From contig NZ_CP032382.1 in the NCBI RefSeq assembly GCF_003589925.1, forward strand, positions 1 through 64,000: a stretch of DNA of 64,000 bases. The letters are read 5' to 3'. Within the stretch, counting starts at the first letter, position 1. Each line of letters starts with the position of its first letter. The position numbers and the translations under genes were made by a program. The notes under the pieces are model-generated. The model did not search any database. It saw nothing but the letters and a program-made list of their open reading frames with translations, and was not told where the DNA came from. Positions 25,973 to 34,525 of the stretch are shown piece after piece. This stretch comes from Chryseolinea soli. Its GTDB lineage: Bacteria > Bacteroidota > Bacteroidia > Cytophagales > Cyclobacteriaceae.

Positions 25973-28900
25973 TTATTTTGTTTTATAGCGATACACCACG
26001 GGCGACGCATCGTTCACCCCGATCACCACTTGATTTTCGTTTCCGTTTGCCTTTAACACAACCATCGTCCGCACGTCGCCGGCGGCATAGAAGCCGGTCG
26101 TATTAAAAGATAGCGGTTCATATTTGCCGTGTCCCGCTCCCTTCAGGATCAACCCGCTGGATGCGTCACAACGGCCAGCCTGAACACGATAAGGATAAAA
26201 GTTGCCGGCGAGCGCGAGATCTTTTATGCCATCGGCATTAAAATCCTCAAACGCCAGGGCGGAGTTCATGCTAAACTGGGCCTCCACCGGAAGGGGTACC
26301 ACATCAAATTTTCCATTACCCGAATTTATCAAAAAACAACTGCGGGTAACGGCGGCTTCGAGATGGCCGGCACGTCGCAAAGCTTCGACCGAAAGGACGT
26401 CTTCCATTGTCGCTGTGGCGTATGACGCGTACGTTACGAATTTCTTTTTTAATGCGGGCATGACTTCCAGCAATTCGTCGCGTGATGGATATGGGAAACG
26501 TTTCCCCTGTACATAAGTGGTCATTAGCGGATCCACCTGGCCATCGCCATTGAAATCGCCATACGCAAGGGCTATGGGCTCCTGTTCCGATGTTCTGAAG
26601 GGCAGATTCAAACCGGCGTTTCCTGCGATCACGTCCAGGTCGCCATCGTTATCCACATCGGCCGCGAGCAATTTGCACCACAAGCCCGAGGTGTTGCTCA
26701 GACCGGCAGAAGCCGTCTGGTCGGTGAATGTGCCGTTGCGATTTTCAAAGAGCATCACGGGCATGAATTCACCCGCCAGCAACAGGTCGGGCCATGCATC
26801 ATGATTATAGTCCATCCAAACTCCGGACGTTACCATCCCCGGCTTGCGCAAGAAATCGGGTGTGATGTTTGTGAACAGGATCTTGCCCGGGCGCGAATCG
26901 TTGCGCAGCAGCAGGCTTATCGAGGGCAACGGGTAGTTTCCGGGGATGGACCGCGCGCCGACAAAAAGATCGAGGTCACCGTCCTTATCAAAGTCGCTGG
27001 CAGCAATGCAGCTTCCATTCGACACCTCCCGTGGCAACGCCGTGGTGACTGGCTTGAAATTTCCCTTGCCATCATTTTCAAATAATTTATCCTGCAGCAG
27101 CGCAGCAGCCGAAGCCGGAAATTCCACACCACCGTGTACCAGGTAAAGATCGCGATCGCCGTCATTGTCGGCGTCAAAAAACAAAGCACCGGTATCTTCA
27201 CTCAAACCATCATCCTTCCAAGGTTGGGTGGCAGCCTCCGTGAAGCCTTTTGATGTATTGAGATACAACCGGCCGGGATGTCCACTGGCACCTCCGATAA
27301 ACAAATCGTCGCTGCCATCGCCGTCCACATCGCCCGAAGCGAGGCTTGGGCCATATTTGGAAAGTTGGTAAGGAAGCAGGTATTGTGTTTTAAAATCGAT
27401 AAAATCATTCTCCACATGCCGGTAAGCCATGGCCGACTCGCGCGTCGCGTCTTCAAACCATGGAGGGCCGTTGTGATCGATGGGATGATGATCGGGTGCA
27501 TCCGCGGTCTCACTCCATACCAACATCGTATCGGTCTTCACGTTTCGCTTCACGTCGATCTTTCGATCCGGCCACAACACCCAGAGCGAATCGATCGTTG
27601 TGTTTGGTCCGGTTCCGAAAATAATTTCTGCAGGCATACAGGATTGAAATCCCCGGGTGGGATACAACTCCTGTACCTGCAGCTGACCTCCCACACGTAT
27701 GCCCACTTTCGCCCCCACGGCGGATGTGTTATTTGCGAAACCCTTGAGCTTGATCTTAATGTAATGCGATTGCTCATGGTCTGCATTGTTGCGATATAAA
27801 AATGCGGGTTGATTAATGTTATTGGTCACCAAGTCCAGGTCGCCGTCGTTGTCCAGATCCGCGTACACAGCGCCGTTCGAAATCGATGCTTCTGACAATC
27901 CCCACGCTTCCGTAGCATTTTGAAACGTGAGGTCGCCGTTATTTCGAAACGCATAGTTGCTGATGCGTGTAGCAGGAAGTTGCTTGACGATCTCATACGG
28001 CCGCTGATTTTTTTGCTTGTCCTGGTAGACATACTTTACAAAATCAAGATTGGTAAAGTCGCGCAAAAAACCGTTGGTAATAAAAAGGTCTTTATACCCG
28101 TCGTTGTCGAAGTCGGCCAGCAATGGGCACCAGCTCCAGTCGGTATTGGAAACGCCGGCCAGTTGCCCGACTTCACTAAACACGGGAACGCCGTCGCGCA
28201 GGCCCATGTTCAGTTGCAAGACATTGCGCATGTTCTGGTGATGATAGCCGCTGTCGCGGAGCAAATTGTAGCGGTCAAAATCATCGGGGCCCTTGAGTAT
28301 TTTCTGCCTGTAATTATCTTCCGGCAGCATATCCACCACGATCACGTCGGGCCGGCCATCGTTGTTGTAGTCGGCAATGTCCGAACCCATGCCGTTGCGG
28401 GCAATGTGACGGAACGACGCTTTCAGCATTTCACGAAATGTTCCGTTGCCATTGTTGATATAAAAGAAATCTTGTTCTTCGTAGTCGTTGGTGACATACA
28501 GATCGGGCCAGCCGTCTTCGTTCATGTCGGCCACCGATACACCCAAGCCGAAGTTGACACCACTGCCGTGGATGCCCGCTTCCGCACTAATATCTTTGTA
28601 TTGGCCATCGTCATTTCTGTACAGCCGGTTCCCATATTCCGGGTGACGCATGGCACGAAGTTTTTTTGAATTAAAAAAAGGGTTATAAGTGAGTCGCGCA
28701 TGATTGAGTAAAAACATGTCGAGGTCGCCATCGAGATCATAGTCAAAGAAGGACGCCTGCGTGGAGAACGTGCCACATGCGTCGAGTCCATATTCGGCCG
28801 CGCGTTCTGCGAAGGTGGGTACTTTTGTGCGCTTGTTGATATAGAGTTCATTGCAACGATCGCTTGCCTCGCCGGGACCAGAGTAGCAAACATAGACATC

Positions 28901-29293
28901 GAGCCAGCCATCGGCGTTCACGTCGGCCAGGGTAACGCCCGTTTTCCAACGCGGTCTTCCCGCGATGCCGGCCATTTGCGTGACGTCTTCAAATTTCCAT
29001 TCGCCTTTGTTCAGGTAAAGCTTATTGGGCACGGCATTGCCGGTGAACAGCAAATCGATGTTGCCATCATTGTTCAAATCCCCTGCCGCAACACCTCCCC
29101 CATTGTACAAGTACTCATAGGTGAGAATATTGAATGCATCGTCCTCCTCCACCGCGTTGACAAAGGTCACGCCGGTGCTGGAAGGGCTCATCGCGGTAAA
29201 TAAAGTATCGCTCCGCTCGCTGCACGACAGCAAACAACACGCTACGCCGAGGTATAGTCGCCACGTGGCCATGAAGCGGTTAGGTAGATGCAT
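25973..29293 (-). CDS. VCBS/FG-GAP repeat lipoprotein with ASPIC/UnbV-type domain
   Basis: This 1106-residue lipoprotein (VACCLLSCSERSD; an alternative start is the ATG at 29272) is built of many FG-GAP/VCBS repeats. Each has an acidic calcium loop, for example GDLNNDGNIDLLF, ADVNADGWLDVY, ADLDNDGDLDLV, GDVDGDGSDDLF and ADVDNDGDLDVIAG. They form integrin-like seven-bladed propellers, one in each half. Between them lies an ASPIC/UnbV region (VGAKVGIRVGG, PTRGFQSCMPAEIIFG). Such proteins are frequent in Bacteroidota SusCD loci and are thought to bind glycans or proteins at the surface; their exact role is unknown. It occupies the place of a SusE/F-like surface glycan-binding protein. A terminator-like hairpin precedes it. 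Confidence 0.88.
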   Translation of the reverse strand: MHLPNRFMATWRLYLGVACCLLSCSERSDTLFTAMSPSSTGVTFVNAVEEDDAFNILTYEYLYNGGGVAAGDLNNDGNIDLLFTGNAVPNKLYLNKGEWKFEDVTQMAGIAGRPRWKTGVTLADVNADGWLDVYVCYSGPGEASDRCNELYINKRTKVPTFAERAAEYGLDACGTFSTQASFFDYDLDGDLDMFLLNHARLTYNPFFNSKKLRAMRHPEYGNRLYRNDDGQYKDISAEAGIHGSGVNFGLGVSVADMNEDGWPDLYVTNDYEEQDFFYINNGNGTFREMLKASFRHIARNGMGSDIADYNNDGRPDVIVVDMLPEDNYRQKILKGPDDFDRYNLLRDSGYHHQNMRNVLQLNMGLRDGVPVFSEVGQLAGVSNTDWSWCPLLADFDNDGYKDLFITNGFLRDFTNLDFVKYVYQDKQKNQRPYEIVKQLPATRISNYAFRNNGDLTFQNATEAWGLSEASISNGAVYADLDNDGDLDLVTNNINQPAFLYRNNADHEQSHYIKIKLKGFANNTSAVGAKVGIRVGGQLQVQELYPTRGFQSCMPAEIIFGTGPNTTIDSLWVLWPDRKIDVKRNVKTDTMLVWSETADAPDHHPIDHNGPPWFEDATRESAMAYRHVENDFIDFKTQYLLPYQLSKYGPSLASGDVDGDGSDDLFIGGASGHPGRLYLNTSKGFTEAATQPWKDDGLSEDTGALFFDADNDGDRDLYLVHGGVEFPASAAALLQDKLFENDGKGNFKPVTTALPREVSNGSCIAASDFDKDGDLDLFVGARSIPGNYPLPSISLLLRNDSRPGKILFTNITPDFLRKPGMVTSGVWMDYNHDAWPDLLLAGEFMPVMLFENRNGTFTDQTASAGLSNTSGLWCKLLAADVDNDGDLDVIAGNAGLNLPFRTSEQEPIALAYGDFNGDGQVDPLMTTYVQGKRFPYPSRDELLEVMPALKKKFVTYASYATATMEDVLSVEALRRAGHLEAAVTRSCFLINSGNGKFDVVPLPVEAQFSMNSALAFEDFNADGIKDLALAGNFYPYRVQAGRCDASSGLILKGAGHGKYEPLSFNTTGFYAAGDVRTMVVLKANGNENQVVIGVNDASPVVYRYKTK

Positions 29294-29306
29294 GCGGTCG
29301 GGGTGT

Positions 29307-29348
29307 AAAAAGAAAAGGCAGCACGTCTTTGCGAGAACGCGCTGCCTT
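29307..29348 (-). terminator. Terminator/attenuator between SusD and the downstream enzyme genes
   Basis: AAGGCAGC (29315-29322) and GCTGCCTT (29341-29348) form a perfect 8-bp stem around an 18-base loop. In the direction of transcription (minus strand) it is followed by a T-rich stretch, TTTTCTTTTT. It lies between the SusD stop and the start of the VCBS gene. It is a good candidate for partial termination, which would give more SusCD than enzyme transcript. Confidence 0.6.
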
Positions 29349-29371
29349 GTTCTCAGGACTTAAAGACTATT

Positions 29372-31048
29372 TCAATACGAAGGATTCTGCTCGAGTTTGT
29401 TCCCGGACGAAAGGATCTCCGCACGGGGAATCGGGAGCCAATAGTGCTTTTCCTCAAATTTCCGTCCATCCAAGGCCACCTTCTTTTCAAAGGTGAGCGT
29501 GCTGCCGTTCTTGGTGATGTTCACGCCATAGGCCGGTTCGTTCTCGGTGTCGATGGCGATCTTCCAGCGGCGCACATCATAGAAGCGATGCTCTTCAAAG
29601 GCCAACTCTACCTGGCGTTCGCGGCGGATAGCGTCGCGCATGGTGGCTTGGGTCAGCCCCACAGGAAGATTGGGCATGCCGGCGCGTGTACGAATTTTGT
29701 TGATGGCATCATACACGGTTGCGTCGGGTCCGGCAGCTTCGTTCTGGGCTTCTGCATAATTGAGCAACACTTCGGCGTAGCGCAGGTAGATCCAGGGCTG
29801 TACACCGGCCACATCCCACGGGTTGTCGATGGGAAGTTTGTCGTCGAGGAATTTCAACAGGTAGTAGCCTGTCTTGGAAGCATTCCAGTTGTCGCGTCCG
29901 TCTTTGCTGTCTTGCCCGCCGGGGAGGAAGGTCTCGATCTGGCGGCCGCGATACGACGCGCCATTGTAGAGAATGCTGGCATAGAAACGTGGATCGCGAT
30001 TGACATACGGATTCTGAACGTGCGTGGGATTGGTCCAGTCAAAGGGCACGGCCGTGGTGGCGTTCACTTTCACTTCGTAGGCATCCACCAGGTTTTGGAG
30101 GGGCGAGTTGCCGGCCCATCCGCCATAGCCGTTGGGTCCGTTGGAAATTTCCAAACACACGTGACGTGCTCCTACGCTGTACAGCCGCTCGAAAATAATC
30201 TCGCTGCTCGACGATGTGAGAAACAAGTTCCGGTAGTCGGAATGCAGGGAATAGCCCAGGCTCATCACTTCTTTGGCAGCATCTGCTGCGGCCTGCCAGG
30301 TGCCGGCGTTGTAAAGCGGGCTGGCGGCATACAACAGGATCCGCGACTTCAAGGCCAATGCAGCGCCTTTTGTTGCACGTCCAAGCTTCCAGTTGCTGTC
30401 GTTCGCAGCAGGCAGGTCGCCTGCGGCTTGAGTCAATTCAGTGGTGATGTATTGTATGCCATCGGCCACCGAGGAGCGCACAAACAACGCGGCGTCCGTC
30501 AAATCGTTGTCCAGGTCATATACGTTGTCGCCCATCAGCACCACAGCGCCGTAGTTGCGCACGAGGTCGTGATAGCGGTAGGCACGAATAAATTTCAGTT
30601 CGGCCGTGAGCCGCGCCCGGCGTTGTTCCGTCATGATCACATCGCCAATGATGCTCAACGCATAGTTACATTCCCGGATGCTCCGGTAGCTTCGCGACCA
30701 AAGGGTGCCGGCAATGCCGGTGTTTTCCGGTGCGAGTTGCCCGCGCTGGACCAGCCAGGTGTTGTCGTCGTTGTTGTAGATGGCTTCGTCGGTGAGCGAC
30801 GCCCACATGGCGTATTCAAACCCGCGGCCAAAACCCGGCGGTGTGCCTTCGGCTTCCTTGTCCATCAGGCGCACGCCCATGTACCGGTTGATCACAAAGT
30901 CCTCGAACAGCGAGGAGTCCGATGCGATGGCGTCGTCGGAGATGCGGTCGGTGGGTTGCACGTCGAGCAGGTCGCTATTGCAACTCACGGCAAGTCCGCC
31001 GAGCGAGATCACGCCTGCCAGTAGTATGTAATTGAATTTTAGTTTCAT
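29372..31048 (-). CDS. SusD/RagB-family glycan-binding lipoprotein
   Basis: This 558-residue lipoprotein has signal LLAGVISLGGLAVSC with Cys23, then NSDLLDVQPTDRISDDA, which matches the SusD N-terminus. Helical TPR-like segments (SIRECNYALSIIGD, LTAELKFIRAYRYHDLVRNY) and the C-terminal signature RRERQVELAFEEHRFYDVRRW confirm the family. The end, WLPIPRAEILSSGNKLEQNP, is typical. It starts 12 bp after the SusC stop, so the two are co-translated. It binds the glycan at the surface and forms the lid of the SusC transporter. Regulation is presumably by the HTCS encoded upstream. Confidence 0.94.
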   Translation of the reverse strand: MKLKFNYILLAGVISLGGLAVSCNSDLLDVQPTDRISDDAIASDSSLFEDFVINRYMGVRLMDKEAEGTPPGFGRGFEYAMWASLTDEAIYNNDDNTWLVQRGQLAPENTGIAGTLWSRSYRSIRECNYALSIIGDVIMTEQRRARLTAELKFIRAYRYHDLVRNYGAVVLMGDNVYDLDNDLTDAALFVRSSVADGIQYITTELTQAAGDLPAANDSNWKLGRATKGAALALKSRILLYAASPLYNAGTWQAAADAAKEVMSLGYSLHSDYRNLFLTSSSSEIIFERLYSVGARHVCLEISNGPNGYGGWAGNSPLQNLVDAYEVKVNATTAVPFDWTNPTHVQNPYVNRDPRFYASILYNGASYRGRQIETFLPGGQDSKDGRDNWNASKTGYYLLKFLDDKLPIDNPWDVAGVQPWIYLRYAEVLLNYAEAQNEAAGPDATVYDAINKIRTRAGMPNLPVGLTQATMRDAIRRERQVELAFEEHRFYDVRRWKIAIDTENEPAYGVNITKNGSTLTFEKKVALDGRKFEEKHYWLPIPRAEILSSGNKLEQNPSY

Positions 31049-31060
31049 GATCTTTCGTTT

Positions 31061-34000
31061 TTAGAACTGGATGTTTACACCAAGATTGATGATGCGCTGC
31101 TGCGGATAGAATTGTGCGCTTTCGCTGCTTCCTTCGGGATCATAATCTTTCACTTTGGTGATGGTGAACAGGTTGAACGCATTGGCATACAATCTCAACC
31201 CGCTGACGCGATATTTGGAAAGCAACGCCGCAGGCACGTTGTAGCCGATGGAAACATTCTTGAGCCGGACAAACGCTGAATTGTTCAGCCAGAAATTATT
31301 CTTATACAAGCCGCCGTTGATCGACGACGATGCACGCGCATCTACGCGGGGATAGCTTCCCTCTGGATTCGTCGGGCTCCAGCGGTTGTCGGCCCAGGTG
31401 CGATAAAAGTTTCCGATCGTTCCCGATTCTGCCAACACATACTGGCTCACACGCGCTTGTCCTGCAAAGAGGAACGAGATGTCGAAGTTCTTCCAGCCAC
31501 CGTTCAGTGTCAGGCCATACGTGATCTGCGGGATGTTGCCATACTTGGTGCGCACCTGGTCGTCGGCCGTGATCTTGCCGTCTTTGTTATAATCTTCGTA
31601 GATCAGGTCGCCGAGTTGTGCACCCGACAGGTGAGGATTTGCATCGAGGTCGGCTTGGGTGCGGAAGATGCCGATCGCGTTGTACAAAAGATACGTGTTC
31701 ATCGGGCGGCCGGTTTGGCGTTGGTAGTCCAGGACACCGGGAGCTTCGTCGATAAAGATGATCTGGCTCTTGGCCAGGGTCATGTTCCCCGAAGCACCAT
31801 ACCAGAAATTACCCTGGTGTTTCATATAGCCCAACGTGGTTTCAAAACCTGTGCTCTTCACTTTCCCGATATTCTCGAACGGCACCAACGGAACGTAGTT
31901 TGCACTGTTGTCGTTGTAAGGATTCACAATTCCCGACACGCCGGGGATGGAAGCGTTACGCGCGGCCAGGATGTCGGAGCGATCTTGTCTGAAATAGATA
32001 AATTCCAGGGTGACGTTTCTAAAGATCGTGGCATTCAAGCCCACGTCGGTTTTCCGCGACACTTCCCAAGTGATGTTGGGGTTGGCCAGCTTGGTCAGGT
32101 CGATGCCGGCGTGCTTGTCGCTGCCGATCGTGTAGGTGTTGTTGAACGAATAGTTGTTGAAGTATTGGAACTGTCCCACGTTGTCGTTACCCAGTTGACC
32201 ATGCGATGCGCGGATCTTCAAATCGTTTATAAACGTCACGTTGTCGAACCAGTCTTCTTCCGAGATCCTCCATCCGGCCGAGATTGCCGGGAAGTAACCA
32301 TACTGTTTTCCTTTCGGGAACGTGGACGAGCCGTCGATGCGCATCTGCACTTCCAATAAATATTTCTCTTTGTAGTTGTAGGCCACCTTGCCGATATAGC
32401 TTTTACGCGTGTAGTTATAACTGCTTCCGGTGTTGTCGCGATCCGAAGCCGCCGAACCACCTTGCGAGAGCTCGGGGGTTTGGATGGTCGGATAGTTGAT
32501 GCGGGTGGCATTGAACGTTTCGCGGTGTGTCTTGCTCTGCTCGTAGGCCACAAAGGCGCTCACATAGTGATTGCCCATCTGCTTCTCATAATTGAGCTTC
32601 AAGTTGTCGGTGATCATGCTGGTGTTCTCTTGCGACTCCACAAGCTTGCCCAACCCGGATGAACCACCGGTGATGACGGACGAATACGTGCCGTCGGCAG
32701 CGTTGTAGCGATACAGCGTATAGGGCGATGAAAACGACTTTCCGAAATCCCAGATCTTATCCACGGCATAGAAGCCATCGATCGAAAGGCCCTTTACTTG
32801 GGGGATCGCATAGCTTGCCCGCAGGATACCGTTGAACACATTCATCGGTTTCACGTTGGTGCCCCCTTTGCTGGTGGCCATCACCGTAGGGTTGTTATTT
32901 TCTACACCGGTAGAAGGAAGCCCGTTGGGATAGGTAGCCACGACGGTCGGGTAGGCCCGATAGATGGAACGGAAAATATCGTTGGCGCCATACACCGGAT
33001 ACCGCCGGTCTTCCTGCCTTCCCGACAATGAAATGCTTACTTTGAAATCTTTCGTGACGTTGGCGTCGATGTTCGAGCGGAAATTGTATTGGTTGTATTT
33101 GGTGGCACCATTTTTATACAATCCATCCTGGTACGTTTTTCCCAGCGACACAAAGTAACGGACATCGTCAGTACCACCCTTGATCGACAAGTTGTGTTGA
33201 TTCTGAAGCGCTACTCTTTTCAACGTCTCCTTTGCCCAGTTGGTGTTGGGGTAAACCAGGGGATCGGAGCCATCTTGGAATTTTTGAATTTCCGCAGCAG
33301 AATAATGTTGGTTCATCCCGCCGGCGGGGTTGTTGTAATAGTCGATTTCGTTTTGGATAGTAGCATACGTGGGTGCGTCTGCCATCTTGGGCATCCGCGT
33401 GGGCGATGAGAAGCCTTGATTGAAACTATAGGAGATGGTGGGCTTGCCACTTTTTCCACGCTTGGTCGTAACCAAGATCACGCCATTGGCCGCGCGACTG
33501 CCATACACAGCAGCGGAGGCATCTTTCAAGATAGAAATGCTTTCGATGTCGTTGGGATTCAATCGCTCCAATCCACCGAGCTGTCCGGGAATGCCGTCGA
33601 CAACCACCAGCACGTCGTTGTTGCCAGTCGTTGCCTGTCCGCGGATGCTGTAGGTGCTGCCGTCTGTGCCGGGCTCACCACTGCGGTTGTTGGCAATGAT
33701 CCCCGAGAAGCGTCCCGCGAGGGAGTTTGAAACGTTCGGTTGAGGGCTCTTCACAAGATCCTCTCCCTTCACCTGCGAGATGGAACCGGTGAGCGTCTCT
33801 CTCTTTTGTTCACCATACCCCACGACGACCACTTCCGATAAGGTTTCCATGTCTGTGATGAGCGAGATGTCGATAGACGTTAGGTTTCCGACAGCGACCT
33901 CCTGCGTCTTGTAGCCGATGAAGGTGAAGACCAACACCGATTCCGCACTGGGAACAGAAATGGAATAACTACCATCGGCGTCGGTGGTCGTGCCGACGGT

Positions 34001-34174
34001 AGTGCCTTTCACGATGATGTTGACACCCGGCAGGGCTGAACCATCATCCGAAGAAGTAACTTTTCCCTGGATGATGATGTCCGCCAGGCCAGGTACTGCA
34101 AATGCTGCAGCCGGTGTGATCATGACGATCACGGCCAGGAACAGCATACGGTTTAGTAGATGTTTGAATTTCAT
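31061..34174 (-). CDS. SusC/RagA-type TonB-linked outer-membrane transporter (no STN domain)
   Basis: This 1037-residue receptor has a signal peptide (ending AAAFA), and the mature protein opens directly with a carboxypeptidase-like domain (IIQGKVTSSDDGSALPGVNI). The plug contains LSEVVVVGYGEQKRETLTGS and ISILKDASAAVYGSRAANG, and the barrel ends in IINLGVNIQF. The frame is open to 34210, but the ATG at 34174 gives the proper signal peptide. Lack of an STN domain fits control by an HTCS and not by a sigma/FecR pair. It is the first gene of the polysaccharide operon. The substrate is inferred from the neighbouring GH30, GH2 and GH35 enzymes. Confidence 0.94.
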   Translation of the reverse strand: MKFKHLLNRMLFLAVIVMITPAAAFAVPGLADIIIQGKVTSSDDGSALPGVNIIVKGTTVGTTTDADGSYSISVPSAESVLVFTFIGYKTQEVAVGNLTSIDISLITDMETLSEVVVVGYGEQKRETLTGSISQVKGEDLVKSPQPNVSNSLAGRFSGIIANNRSGEPGTDGSTYSIRGQATTGNNDVLVVVDGIPGQLGGLERLNPNDIESISILKDASAAVYGSRAANGVILVTTKRGKSGKPTISYSFNQGFSSPTRMPKMADAPTYATIQNEIDYYNNPAGGMNQHYSAAEIQKFQDGSDPLVYPNTNWAKETLKRVALQNQHNLSIKGGTDDVRYFVSLGKTYQDGLYKNGATKYNQYNFRSNIDANVTKDFKVSISLSGRQEDRRYPVYGANDIFRSIYRAYPTVVATYPNGLPSTGVENNNPTVMATSKGGTNVKPMNVFNGILRASYAIPQVKGLSIDGFYAVDKIWDFGKSFSSPYTLYRYNAADGTYSSVITGGSSGLGKLVESQENTSMITDNLKLNYEKQMGNHYVSAFVAYEQSKTHRETFNATRINYPTIQTPELSQGGSAASDRDNTGSSYNYTRKSYIGKVAYNYKEKYLLEVQMRIDGSSTFPKGKQYGYFPAISAGWRISEEDWFDNVTFINDLKIRASHGQLGNDNVGQFQYFNNYSFNNTYTIGSDKHAGIDLTKLANPNITWEVSRKTDVGLNATIFRNVTLEFIYFRQDRSDILAARNASIPGVSGIVNPYNDNSANYVPLVPFENIGKVKSTGFETTLGYMKHQGNFWYGASGNMTLAKSQIIFIDEAPGVLDYQRQTGRPMNTYLLYNAIGIFRTQADLDANPHLSGAQLGDLIYEDYNKDGKITADDQVRTKYGNIPQITYGLTLNGGWKNFDISFLFAGQARVSQYVLAESGTIGNFYRTWADNRWSPTNPEGSYPRVDARASSSINGGLYKNNFWLNNSAFVRLKNVSIGYNVPAALLSKYRVSGLRLYANAFNLFTITKVKDYDPEGSSESAQFYPQQRIINLGVNIQF

Positions 34175-34525
34175 AGGTTTTAGTTTGTAACAAGGATTCG
34201 TTTGTAGCATGTGGGCGAAAAAAGGCGTTGCCTTTTCTACCCCGAGTTGAGGTTGGGTGGGCTGTAGCGATTCATAGGATTTATAAAGGTTAAAGGGCTG
34301 GTCTGCGATTGCCGCAAACCTTTGTGTAAAGGTTACCGGAAACGATTTCTAGCATGAGGGGTAAAATGAGAATTCGTAGGGGGCAGATGTTTTTACATCA
34401 TAAAAGCATCAAATTCAGGCTGGAAACGGCATAAAATTTTGAAAATGCCGGTAACGACAATATTCTTCCCGATGACAGGGGTCATTTGTTCATTTTAGAA
34501 AAAACGCGTTTGGAGACTCCCAGGG
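34175..34525. other. SusC-HTCS spacer, probable promoter and regulator-binding region
   Basis: This 351-bp stretch has no credible gene. It must contain the promoter of the SusC-to-GH operon and the HTCS binding site. No good TTTG/TAnnTTTG pair is seen on the minus strand. Its clearest structure is the dyad at 34427-34450. The T- and A-rich part around 34390-34450 contrasts with the flanking genes. Confidence 0.5.
34427..34450. promoter_or_regulatory. Inverted repeat upstream of SusC (possible HTCS operator)
   Basis: CGGCAT and ATGCCG are perfect 6-bp arms around an A/T-only core with one G (12 bp). It lies 76 bp past the HTCS stop and about 250 bp before the SusC start. It could be a binding site for the AraC-type output of the HTCS or part of the HTCS terminator; neither is proven. 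Confidence 0.35.

Noticed and set aside
29444..31024. 526-codon open frame on the plus strand opposite SusD
   Set aside because: The minus-strand protein has full SusD features and a lipoprotein signal. The plus frame has no motif and is a shadow of its codon pattern. The same holds for long antisense frames at 12398-13477, 31457-32359 and 42789-43835.
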